Source: Aquilaria yunnanensis
Lineage: Eukaryota > Streptophyta > Magnoliopsida > Malvales > Thymelaeaceae
Direction: 5' to 3'
Length of the DNA: 64,000 nt
Assembly: GCA_039654915.1 (NCBI GenBank)
Contig: CM077600.1
Location: 74,285,992 to 74,349,991, forward strand
Each line of letters begins with the position of its first letter. The stretch's first letter is position 1. Under the pieces are notes generated by a model. The model had not been told where the DNA came from and ran no database searches. It was given only the letters and a program-made list of their open reading frames with translations. Position numbers and translations under genes: made by a program. Shown here piece by piece: positions 11,739 through 22,789 of the stretch.

Positions 11739-12546
11739 CATGGTTGCCCTTGACCCTACCCAGGAAGCCTATGAGAATGGATCTCACTGTGGTTGCAATT
11801 GGCTAGTTATATATGTGTGCAAATTAAAATTTCATCAAACTAATTGATTAACCTAGAAAATGTAAGATGCATGCTCATTCAGCTTTGACTTGAGTACATG
11901 AAAACCATAAAACATTCACTTGGCCAAGGCACTTTCCATAGAAATCAAGTTCAAATAGGCAAAGTATATATAATCAGCATTTGTATTATCATTACTACAC
12001 ATATAAACCATGTGGGGGCATCTAAACGAAGTAGACAAATGCCCTTACCCAAGAGCAACCTTAGAGTCTAAAGCTCCGAACATAGGCAACGGAGGCGACT
12101 AGGCATACAATATATAGAAGCCTTTTACCGAGATCCACTAACCTCCACCATGGAGAAAATTCCCAGTGGTGAGTCTCCAAAGCTTATCCGTGTACTACCA
12201 GCCTCTATGGCCAAGAAAATACTATAGTTAGTACTGTTGCTTAACTGACAAATAACCATAAAAACTAGAATCACAAGGATTCTTAAAGCAAAGTACCAGC
12301 AACAACAGACTACAGTGACAAACCTCAATAGTTGTTGGGCCCAACAACGTTAGAATCTGCACAACATAAACTAGGGGTAAGAATTCAAGAATTCTCAGTA
12401 AAGGATCTTCACTAGCAAGAAAAATGCTAAGGACAAGACACATATTATCATATGTAATTTGCTATGAGCTCATACAACATGAGGCTAAACCAATGCATTT
12501 ATGACTTAGTCCCTTAGAACTTTTCCTCAACCTAGTCCTTGAACTA
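11739..12546 (-). repeat. Truncated 5' LTR of E2
   Basis: This matches the inner ~800 bp of the E1 LTR (6944 to about 7760), including the CCTAGT(T/C)CTTGAAC block, where homology stops at 12546. The outer two thirds of the LTR are missing, and the tandem array begins at that point. Confidence 0.65.
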
Positions 12547-13566
12547 TATGTTTGGAATAGAAACTTTCACAGCATGTTTAAAATGAAATGGAAACATTCA
12601 CAAATTCTTTAAAAAGAAGTGGGAACACTCACAACTTATTTAGAATGAAATGGAAACTTTCAAAACTTTTTTGGAATGGAAATCCAAGCATTCACAACTT
12701 GTTTGGAATCGAAACATTCACAACTTGTTTAGAATGAAATGAAAACATTCACAACTTGTTTGAAATAGAAATATTATCATCCTATTTCAAATGAAATGGA
12801 AACATTTACAACTTGTTTAGAATAAAATGTAAACATTCACAACTCCTTTGTAATGGAAAGAATCAGAACTTTTTTAGAGTGAAATGGAAACATTAGCGAC
12901 ATTTCTAGAACCAAATGGAAACATTCACAACTTGTTCAGAATGAAAAGGAAACTTTCATAACTTATTTTGATTGGATACATTCAGAACTTGTTTCAAATG
13001 AAATGGAAATTTTCACAACTTATTTAGTATAAAATGAGAACTGTTATAACTTGTTTGCATTATAAACATTGAGAACTTGTTTAGAATGATATGAAAACAT
13101 TCACAAGTTTTTTGAAATGGAAAAATTCACAACATTTTTAGAATGAAGTGGAAAGATTAACAACTTTGTTTGGAATGAAAACATTCACAACTTGTTTATA
13201 ATGTAAATGTTCACAACTTGTTTATAATGTAAATGTTCACAACTTGTTTATAATAAAATGGAAAAATTCAACTTGTTTGGAATGGAAACATTCATAACTT
13301 GTTTGGAATAGAAACATTCACAACTTGTTTGCATTGGAAACATTCACAACTAGTTTATGGAAACCTTCACAACTTCTTTTGAATAGAAACATTAACAACT
13401 TGTTTAGAATAAGATGGAAATGTTTATAACTTGTTTAGAATTGAAATATTCCCAACTTGTTTAGAATGATATGGAGACATTTATAGTTAGTTTAGAATGG
13501 AATGGAAACATTCATAACTTGTTTGGAATGGATACATTCGCAACTTCTTTAGAATAAAATGGAAAC
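12547..13566. repeat. Degenerate tandem array, units of about 22 and 31 bp
   Basis: About 1 kb is built from a short AT-rich unit related to AACATTCACAACTTGTTT followed by AGAATGAAATGG or GGAATGGA. Two unit lengths alternate, depending on whether the AATGAAATGGAA part is complete or shortened. Several dozen diverged copies are present. The array is bounded left by the truncated E2 LTR and right by the first base of the element A LTR (TGTGACC at 13567). No coding frame. Confidence 0.85.
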
Positions 13567-16500
13567 TGTGACCTTTCTTCGTAAGTGCACATGTTTTTAG
13601 TGAATATGGATATCAATGTATATATATGCATTTTGTGTGGTAATGTGAATGTTTATATAGCTTTATTTCTTAGCATCAAGAAGGGTTTATTTTTTTCTTA
13701 AAATAGTTTAAGGATAAGAAGGCAAAAGCTTAAGAGAAAAGATTCCTTAGGACATGTTTAATGTTTAGACAAGAAGCTACGGTTAAAAAACTAACATGAA
13801 AAGTTAAAAGATTAAAATTGAAATCCAAAAGTTAGAGAAGTACTTATTTGGCAGGCACTATAGAATTCTGGGCAAGAGTGCAAATTGAGAAAAAGTAGTA
13901 TACCAGTTTTTAAAAAGAAGACTAGAGTGACTAGTTTGGTATTAGGTTAAAGTTGTAGGGTTTTTTTAGCTAGAACAGTGCAGTAGAAACTAACCAAAAC
14001 CCTCCAGGATCCAAGTGAAATGGAGTAAATCGGGTGTTCAAATTTTTATACCTAGTCAGCTAAGATCTTTCACCTAACTGTTGAGTTGAATCATAAACTT
14101 TAATAGTTAATGTGTTCAAGCTCTTTACGGTATCCACATGAATCACTCAGATCACTACGCCTTCACCATGTTCTGGCAGGTGCATTCCTCTTGTGCCTAC
14201 AGTGCTAGCTTGCGTCCTCCAAGGAAAAGCAAGAGAATAGTACAGTTGGAACTTTTTCAGAACCCATCTAATTTTGTCCTTAGGGAGGCGAGGGCTATGA
14301 AATCCTGACTATATGATGTATATATAGTGAGGGTTAACTCCCAAGCCTAATAGGCTTCAAAACCTTAATCCAATTAGGCCCAACTTCAGGCTTCATAACG
14401 GCTCAACCTTTGGGCCAATTATTAGTCCGAAATTATCATGAAACCAAAACCAAACAATTTGGACCATGCACTCAAATAATTTAATTAGCTCTAAGTGTGT
14501 GACCTAATATGCTCCTTTCGCATTGGTAATGATCATAAATCACATTTATCATCATAAACAATGAGTAGTGTCTAGTAAAAACACATTATTGATAGTTAGT
14601 GATTTGAATAAACCTTTATGATTATTATTCGTATATGTCATTTTCCCTTTTGTCTAAGATATCAGGATTGAGCATGAGACATGGAATGTGTGACTTTCAT
14701 ATAGCCTAATCTAAGGTTCTTGATTACTGAGTAGACTAACTAAAACTGATGACATTGATATCCTATATCAACTTATTTGAGCATGGCCATGCATTTCCTC
14801 AGTCTCACTCAATCAAAGAGCCTAAAAATATCACTCCTGTTACATAGGAGGGACAAATCCCATCTTGATTATACAAAACCCTTCACATGATATGTGACAT
14901 ACCTAGTGACTACCTTCATGTTCACTCAGTTATGAGCAACAAAGGAAAGTGTCAAAGTATGTGACTCACATGTAGGGAACCTTGATGACCTTAGGTTAGA
15001 GGACTACATATACCATGATCACTGTAAGAATCACTTATGAAACTCATATAACGATCCATGTAGCATTCTCATGGTAGGTTGATTTAGTACACAAGTTCTC
15101 CAGCTTATACCCATATGTAAACTAGATATCTTATATTAGTCTCCATACATTCTAGTATTTATGTATTATTGTAACCCACTCCACAATAATACTAGACTAA
15201 GGATGTTTAAGAATACTATTGTTCTAGGGTTATAATTATGTTTGATTATGTTACATAGAAAAGGATGTTTATGAATACTATTTTTCTAGGGTTATAATTA
15301 CATTTGATTATGTCACATAGAAACAAAACAAAAAATGCAGTTACTAGAATAATGCCTCAACAAAATATCATGCCTCATTGTGCAAAATACAATCATTTTA
15401 TGATTGGCTTTTGGGTTCAACACTAATAAAAGCTTAGGTATTGAAAAGCTCCATGCAAATAAGCTCAGTGGCATTCTGAGTATTAGTGTCCCACTCAGTG
15501 CATGCCAAGTTGAGCTATTGAGACTAGGAATTTTGAGCTCTAGTTTCCTTGTTCCTTCATTTGGGAACAAGTTCAGGAAATCAAGCACTAGAAGGCATAC
15601 TGGCAACCAGGTCTTGAGAGGCTTTGAAGAGGATTTGTTCCTGTAGAAACTAGGATTCAAACTTGATTGTGAAAGAAGGGAACTAGCTTAGTAAGAAAGG
15701 CAACATATCTGAAGTCAAAAGAACTTAGTTCCTAGGGAACAAAACCATAATAATTGGTAAAGAAACATTATTCCTTACTTAGAAATCTAGATTTCATGTT
15801 TGAAATTGAGTAGAATGGTGCTGAGCACTACCCAAAAAAGTGAGGAATAGAAGGGGGAGTCTCCACTTCAGATTCATGGTTAATTAGCTTGAATTCTGAC
15901 AAGAACCAAGTGTTACCAGATTAATTCTGGAGATAAACAAGTAAATAGGAAACTCTTGGGCCTCATGTGCCTGGCTTGTTGATCAATGAAGCATATGTGC
16001 TTGTTTCTTGGAGCTCTGGTTATTTTTTCACTAGATTTTGTTGTGTACTTGTTGAATATGAATATATGCATGAGATTCTTATTGTTGCCTTATTGAGTTT
16101 CTATGAAACTCATCATTACTTCTTTATTTACAGAGACTAAATCTATGGTAGATTGATATCTGACCCGTATAAGTGTTTTTGAAGCTCAAGTTAGGTTCTA
16201 CCTTGTACTAATTTCTTTGATTAGCTACTTAAGCCAAGTCATTAACTTTCCTGGTTATAAGTATGCAGAGCATGCTCTTGTGCTAAGCCAAAAAATGGAG
16301 AATTGTGTGATGTCATCAATGGCAGAAGAGGGTTTTGTAAGCTGGTCATGAGAACCTAGTCTTGGTAGAATTGGGCTAGATCCCTTGTCTTGTTTCTGTT
16401 TATCTTGATGGCTATTCTTATCTATACCCGATGTGTGTGTTGAAATGTACTTGAACAAGTTTGTTTTATGTATATAAGCTAAGGCAAAGAAATATTTCTA

Positions 16501-16901
16501 GCATTACTTTTGTATTTTGAAAAGTTAGAGTTCAAGTAAAATCTATCTTTACTTCCATATAATAGCTTGTGGTTTGAATGCTCAAATTCTATTCTTTAAA
16601 TAGCTTTTACTTGTACCAAGTGTTATGGGTTTTTGATAAGTATGAAAAACTTGTCCATGACCTCAAAAACCAAGAGAAAACATTGAAATGTTGTTTTCAA
16701 AGCAAAACTAAGATTCTATAGAAATAAGGCATGCTCAAGTCTGACCAAGTAGTCAAACTAGGGTTTTAACTTAACCTGGACTTTGACTCCTACTTCAAAT
16801 GGTTTAATTAACTTAATTATGCTTGTAAAGTCATTTCATAACATGTATTACATGACTTTGTTTAGGATTTACTCTTAACCATCATTTGGTAGTCGAAGGC
16901 A
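13567..16901 (+). repeat. 5' LTR of element A (contains solo LTR F1)
   Basis: It matches the 3' LTR (61695-62900) from TGTGACC onward. Homology breaks at 13953, resumes at 15429 after F1, and continues to 16263, where the 3' copy is itself interrupted. The right end is uncertain. A decayed initiator-Met-type PBS (TAGTATCAAAGT at 16903-16914, 9 of 12 positions) after GAAGGCA suggests an end near 16901, giving about 1.85 kb without F1. The small frames here resemble nothing I recognise. Confidence 0.55.
13954..15428. repeat. Solo LTR F1 (1,475 bp) inside the A LTR
   Basis: It starts TGTAGGGTTT and ends CAACACTAATA. Flanks AAAGT and AAAGC form an imperfect 5-bp duplication. The uninterrupted site is visible in the other A LTR, where GATAAAGCTTGGG (near 62071) runs straight through. 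It is homologous along its length to F2 (17094-18509), for example AACCCTCCAGGATCCAAGTG near the left end. No internal coding domain is present. Confidence 0.75.
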
Positions 16902-17093
16902 GTAGTATCAAAGTCCCAAGTAAACTTACCACTAGCCTAGTGCACTAGAAATGCTAGCAACTGCCACCCATTAGCAACCTAGGTAGCCTCCCTGTGCTTG
17001 GTGTGCTTTATAGAACAGTATGTGACTGGTCCCTGGTAGGGTGAAATTTTTTGTTATTAGAACAGGTTCTATAAAGATGACAGACTAGCGCAC
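16902..17093 (+). other. Leader of element A, left part
   Basis: Non-coding sequence between the presumed PBS and the F2 insertion. The leader resumes at 18510 and reaches the gag start at 18587, so without F2 it would be about 270 nt, a plausible length. Nothing else is recognisable. Confidence 0.35.
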
Positions 17094-18509
17094 TGTTGGG
17101 TTTCGGGAGCCAAACAGCACAGCGGAATTTAACCGAAACCCTCCAGGATCCAAGTGAAACGGGGTAAACCGGGTGTTCGAAAATTTCATACCTAATTTTC
17201 GGTTGAGATCTCTCACTCAACTGTAGAGTCGAATCACAAAACCTGAACAGTTGACGTGTTTAGGCTCTCTATGGTATCCACACGAGCCTCTCGGGATCAC
17301 CACGCTTCCACCGCGTCCCGGCAGATGCGTTTCTCTTGCACTCGCAGTGCTAGCTTGCGTCCTCCAAGGAATTGCAAGAGAAGAGTGCAGCTGTCCTTTT
17401 GGGAGGCTAGGGCAAGGAGACCTGCGAATTTCTCACTTAAAAGTTGTATTTATAGTGAGAATCAACTTCCAGGCCTAATGGGTTTCAAAGCCCTAATCCA
17501 ATTAGGATTTAATTTCAGGCTTAATAATGGCTCAACTCCTTGGCCCATTATTAATACGAAATTAAAGTGAAACCATAACCCAAATAATTAGCCCATGCAC
17601 TCTAATGATCCAAATAGCTCTATGTGTGCGACCCAATAGGCTCTTGCCATGTTGGCAATCATCATAAATCACATTTATGATCATAAGGAATGAGCGGTGT
17701 CTAGCAACACATCATTGCTACCCAAGTGACAAGATTGTCGGTGAATCGACTAAACCTTTGTGATCATCACCGATATATGCCATTGTCCCTTTGTCCAAGA
17801 TATCAAGACTAAGCACGAGACATGGAATGTGTCACTCTCGTATAGCCTAATCTTTGGTTTCTTGATTACCGAGTAGACCAAATTAAACTGACGACATTGA
17901 TATCATTTATCAACTCATCGGAGCATGGCCATGCATTTTCTAAGTCTCACTCAATCAAGGGGCCCAAAGATATCACTCCCGTTACATAGGAGGGACAAAT
18001 CCCATCTTGATCATACAAATCCCTCCGCATGATATGTGACATACCCAATGACCTCCTTCAAGTTCACTCAGTTACGAGCAACAAAGGAAAGTATCAAAGT
18101 ATGTGACTCACATGTAGGGAACCTTGCTGATCTTAGGTCGAAGGACTACATATACCATGATCACTATGAGAATCACTTATGACACTCATATAACGATCCA
18201 TGAAGTGTTCTCGTGGTGGGTCGGTCCAGTACACAAGTTCTCCAACTTGTACCCATATGTAGACTACATAGCTCATATTAGTCTCCACATATGCTAGTCA
18301 TTATGTATTATTGCAACCCGCTCCACAATAATACTAGACTAGGGACATTTAAGAATATCATTATTCTAGGGTTACAATTATGTTTATTACGTTACGCAGA
18401 AACAAAACAACAAACAAAATTGCTGGATTAATGCCTCAATAAAATATCATGACTCAATGTGCAAAAATACAATCATCTTATGATTGGCTTTTTGGGCACA
18501 ACACTAACA
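17094..18509. repeat. Solo LTR F2 (1,416 bp)
   Basis: It starts TGTTGGGTTTCGG and ends CAACACTAACA. Flanks CGCAC (17089-17093) and CGCAG (18510-18514) form a 5-bp duplication with one mismatch. It is the same family as F1 but closer to the canonical TG...CA ends. It contains a TATTTATAG box-like site near 17450. No internal region, hence a solo LTR. Confidence 0.75.
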
Positions 18510-18586
18510 CGCAGTCCATTATAACGTTAGGAAACTAACTTAGAACAATTATCTATGTCTCAAAGTGCAGATACAAATTGTAGAAC

Positions 18587-19935
18587 ATGGCTCCTTTGAG
18601 GAGAAGGCCTGAAGGAAGTAGGGGAGCTAATAGATTCCCCAGAGTTAAGGTGCCAATGCCATAATATAAAGCTGAAGAAAATTTGGCTAGTATGCTAGTA
18701 GGCATGAATGCTGCACTATAGCAACTAAATACCAATAGTTAGAATCTGATGCATGGGCAACCACCCAAGATCTAGAATGTAGCACAAAATGCCCCAACAG
18801 GGCAGGCATCAACTCAGGGTGCAGGAAAGCAGTTTGAATAATGTAAGAATTAGGCAGGCAGTGAACCCAGGGTTTCCCTAAGCCAGAACTGGGCAACATG
18901 AATATAATGTCTAAGGAAGCATTGTGGGAAGAGCTCAGCCACCTAGAATGGTCCAGGTGAGACTATAAGTTGAACGCAGTAAGGTTGCTAGGGCTAAAAG
19001 GCTAGTGCAGTTAGAAGTGCATGTGGCACACAATGAAGATTTAGAACTTAATCAATTCTAGAATGCTCAACATGTGCGTATGGAGCACTAGTAGGAGAGG
19101 AGAAAACATAGAGAAAGAATGAGACACAAAAGGCAAGAGGAGAAAGAAAATGAATTGTTAGAGAAGATATTTGAGAGGTTCATTATGAATACAACTCAAA
19201 ATGTGACTCTCACAACTTATAATTTGGTAGGAAGAGTAGAATTATGGTGGAGAGCTAGAAAGGAGTTGTTTAAGGTAGAACAAGTTAAGAAGCTAGAACT
19301 AGAAAAGAGGGAAATGGAATGGTTGGAGTTTGTGGAGCAGTTTAGAAGCCAATACATCAATAAAGCTATATAAGACCACAAGCTGCTCGAGTTTGAGCAA
19401 CTCAATCAAAGGAACTTGTCAGTCTTGGAATATGAATAGAAGTTCAATTCTCTGATAAGGTATGCACCTCAAATGGAGTGTCAAGAGACCTTAAAGGCTA
19501 AAAGGTTTATGAGAGGACTAACGGAAGATATTAGGCAATAGTTGGTGGCTTTTAGTGTCAAAAGCTACCATAAAGTAGTGCATAAGGTAATGGTGGTAGA
19601 AAGAGAGCAGGAGGCTCAGAGGAAATTACAAGTGGCATTTGGAGAAGGATCATCCATTAGTGGAAGAGAAAGGAAAAGTGGGAGAGACTTTGACATGGGA
19701 AGTAGAAGGGTTGATAAAATAAGAACAAGGTCACCTTAGAAGCCCACTGGACCTTAATGCTCGAAGTGCCATAAGTTTCATGGAGAAAAGCCTTGTTACT
19801 TGGATACAAATGCATGTCTGCAATGTGGAGCTAAAGACCGCTAGGTTAGAGAGTGTCCAAACAAAAGAAAAAACCTAAGAGAAGAGAGAAGGGCACCAGT
19901 GTACAAATGCCAAATACAATGAGGGTCTTTGCCAT
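18587..19935 (+). pseudogene. Element A gag remnant
   Basis: It starts at ATG 18587 (MAPLRRRPEGSRG), with a stop soon after. The best-preserved block is 19119-19373 (TLTTYNLVGRVELWWRARK, WLEFVEQFRSQYINKA), the usual capsid-like region of chromoviral Gag. About 19757-19860 encodes CSKCHKFHGEKPCY and then CLQCGAKDR...REC, a zinc knuckle whose histidine position now holds arginine. Several stops interrupt the frame. Confidence 0.65.
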
Positions 19936-20261
19936 CACACCACAAGCAATTTTATTTGCCCCAGCTCTGAATGGTACTTTCTTATTAAATAGACATCCAT
20001 GGTAGTCTCATTTGATATAGAAGCTACATTGTCAATAGTATCAAATAAAATAGTAGTTACATTAAACTTATAACGTACTGCCATGACTAAGGTGTTCTTG
20101 ATTAAGACACCAGGAAAATAACTCTTTTTCTCTAACACCATTCTTAGGTGTCAGAAGTTATAGTTATGGATAGTAGAAGTAGAAGTGTCCATAGTGGTGC
20201 TAGACATCACAGATTAAGCCCAAATTAATTGTGTTATGGCCTTCCTAATGGGAAATTCAAC
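19936..20261 (+). pseudogene. Element A aspartic protease remnant
   Basis: The plus-strand translation contains NGTFLLNRHPW, then VSFDIEATLSIVSN, then VVLDITD. These correspond to the flap and DSGATHSF-type active site and the VLDM-type strand of chromoviral proteases. The catalytic D-S-G is altered (DIEA) and stops occur. The frame ends at 20261, where solo LTR B begins, and pol resumes at 56199. Confidence 0.55.
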
Positions 20262-21586
20262 TGAATGAGGTAAATTAATTTAATTCCTAGTTTAATACCT
20301 TATCTCAAGTTAACTAGGCAATGATTAGTATCTTGGACAAAGTTAACTAAGTTTAGAGTAGTTTATGGCACCAAAAGAGGATGAGGGTAGAATGGTAATT
20401 TTGTATCCCGAGTTATCGGGCTGAGACCTAAAATTCAAAAATATGTTTTGAAGCATAAACCTTGCTTAAAACCCAAAGATTTGCTTAAGTCTTAAAGATT
20501 TGACAAAAGTTTGACTAGAACTACTATTTTGGGAAGGGGTTTGTTTTGGCCAACTTAAGAAACTTTGGGGGGCATGTTGGAAAATGAGGTTTAAAACATA
20601 GTAAAGTGTTCTTGGCTGCTACTATTCCCATTTTCCCAGCCAAATCCGAGTTCCGCCTTCCCCTCTATATTTCTCATTCAATTCTTAGTTAAAAACAAAG
20701 ATTCTAGGTAGGATTTGAAGGTTCAAAGGATGCACAAGTTTTGGGCAACTTGTTTCAAGCTTGTTTCTTTGTTTTGGAAGTGTTTGCCACATTTTCCAGT
20801 TGGGTTCTTGGTGGGAGGTAACCTTGATTTCTTGCTTGTTTCTTGTTTATTAGATGTTTTAAGGCATGGGTTTTGCTTGGTTGGTGTTAATTTGGTGTCA
20901 TTTGCTTGAGTTTGCTTGGAACTTAGGTAGAAACTTGTGGAGCTTTGTTCTTGTTGAATGCTTGCCTAATCCTTGCTTGGTAGATGAAATTGAGGTAAGG
21001 GATTTATGGTTTTAAGCTTGATTAATGCTGTTGGAGTGTTGCTGCTTGATGAATTCAAGTAGTTTTGTCAATAGCAATAGTTAGTGGGCAAGTTGAATTA
21101 TGGTGGACTAGGCTTGAATTTGAGGTTGGGATGATGTTTTAATGCAGCATAGTTGTGTTGTGATGGTGTATTTGTGGCATATGCAAGTTGTTTTACAAGT
21201 TTATGATGAGTTTAAGCATCCATTGTATGCCTTAAACTCATAGGAAGTCTCTAAAGAGGTTTAGGAGGGTGTTTTTATGGTTCAGGACACGGGCTCTTGG
21301 TGCCTAGGCGCTGGTGCATTTTTCTCTCAACAGAGCAGAGTACTCCTGGCGCCTAGGGCCCAGAGCCTTTTTTCAGCAAAATTCAGCTTTTTAAAAGTGG
21401 ATCCCAGGGAAGGTAAGGATGGTCCTAGGGGTGCCTAAGGGTTGAAATGGTACAATAGCACTCCAGAACATCTAAAAACTCTCTCGTGATCTAGGGTTTT
21501 CTCATAGTTTTCTAAATGGTAAATGTACCTTATGAGAAAACTAGTTCATAGGCTATAACAAATACACCATTATAAAGGGTGGAAGG
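20262..21586 (+). repeat. Solo LTR B, left part (E family), broken by element C
   Basis: It begins TGAATGAGGTAAATT and follows the reverse complement of the E1 LTR. It continues at 55181 after element C, total about 2.34 kb against 2.37 kb for E1. The preceding TCAAC (20257-20261) and following TCAAA (56199-56203) form a 5-bp duplication with one mismatch. The E1 LTR shows the empty C site as GGGTTAAAGGTTTA (minus strand, near 7980). Confidence 0.75.
21582..21586. repeat. Target-site duplication of element C (left copy)
   Basis: GAAGG here and AAAGG at 55181-55185 flank element C. The uninterrupted E1 LTR has AAAGG at this site, so the left copy has mutated once. Confidence 0.7.
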
Positions 21587-22440
21587 TGATGCCCGACAGC
21601 ATCCTCGTTGTGTGACATGGTGCAGCTACAAGCAGGACTTCCGGTCTGAAGGTGTCTGGGAAAGGAACCTCCGTTGTGAAGATGCCTTGGAAAGGGGCTT
21701 CCGGCAGGAAGGTAGCTGCAAGACTTAGTAAAACAGAGGTTAGAGACTCCCCGGAGTGTGATTACGAGGGAGGAGCCTCTGACACTCAAGTCGGTATTTT
21801 GGAGAATGAAGGTAAGAAGGAATAGAGAGTAGAAGATAGCTAGGGTTTTCTATCTCTTATGTCCTTACCAAGGTTCTCCACAGGTATTTATAGGAGGTCA
21901 TGAGGAGAAGGCCTCCCGCTAAAGCTCGTCTCAGATTATGACATATGGTCGGCCGGATTTGATCTGTACGTTCGGGAACAGGCGCCCTCAGTTGGCTGTA
22001 GACGTTCTGACCAGAAGTCAGGAGCGTGTGGGAGGGCTTTGTGTCAGAGGCTCCTAACTGTCTTTGTCTCATCTGGGTGAGAACTCCTTTGGTGATGGGC
22101 CCTCTTCAGGGAGTAAGACCCCTTCGGCAGATAGGTCTCCTTCGGTCCAATTTTTGCTCTCAAGGGCTATAAGGAAAGGCTCCTTGGCAAGGTGGAGGAC
22201 CTTCGGGGAATGCTCTATTCTGCCGAGGATGGGCAGATGGCCTACCGAGGTCACCAGATCACTTGACCGAGGATGGCGCGGTATGTCCTTCTGTGGGTGG
22301 TAGTGTCAGTAGTCGAGGGTGGTGACTACTTGCAGAGGGTGGTGAAGATCCATCTTCCAAGGTTGGTCAGATGTACCTTCGAGGGTGGTACTTGTCAGTC
22401 ATCCTCAGAAGCTATCCCAGTGTAAGCCATTTGGCTATCA
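21587..22440 (-). repeat. 3' LTR of element C (854 bp)
   Basis: Plus-strand ends are TGATGCCCGACAGC and CATTTGGCTATCA. It has the same length as the 5' LTR (54327-55180) and matches it throughout with scattered substitutions. I see no gene here. Confidence 0.85.
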
Positions 22441-22789
22441 CATGCCCCCCTCGAAAAGCCAAAGTTGTAACTTCGATGAGTAGAGTCTTTGAGAGCATTT
22501 TGTGGAGCTCGTTGTGGAAGCTAGCAGTTTCCATAGATGTAGCTTATTGGCCTTCTTAGGAAGGGGATACTTCGTTCTCCGAGGGTGTGTCTTCTCAACC
22601 AAGGTAGCTTATAAGTGTCACTCCTCGTTTCTTGGCAAGGCCCTTGGTATTTCCGAAGTGTGTATTCCCCTTTTAATTATCTACTGCAGGTCAATGAATC
22701 GTTATGTCTCGTAATTAGATAGACGCGTCACTTCAGATAAGCTTGCCTAGGCCTTCATGCTGTCAGGAGGTGTGCCCTCGTTTCCTATG
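22441..22789 (-). other. Polypurine tract and 3' untranslated region of element C
   Basis: Minus-strand GAGGGGGGCATG (22452-22441) sits directly against the 3' LTR and is the polypurine tract. Element I has the same GAGGGGGGCATG at 63622-63611. The remainder to 22789 is non-coding and continues at 45569 beyond element D; CTATG (22785-22789) is the left copy of the D target duplication. Confidence 0.75.

Larger units (their letters stand above)
9318..12546 (-). mobile_element. Element E2: older copy of the E family, host of E1
   Basis: It contains the E-family LTR inner part (12546-11739), PBS (11732-11721), gag and an RT fragment that ends at the E1 insertion point. The rest of its pol is expected beyond E1 and G, left of the window. 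Its LTR is truncated at about 12546 by the tandem array. The gag start of E2 and that of E1 are clearly homologous but diverged. Confidence 0.65.

Noticed and set aside
15313..15660. A plausible 115-residue minus-strand protein
   Set aside because: It spans the F1/A LTR junction, has no family resemblance, and its plus-strand counterpart is LTR sequence repeated near 62100-62290.
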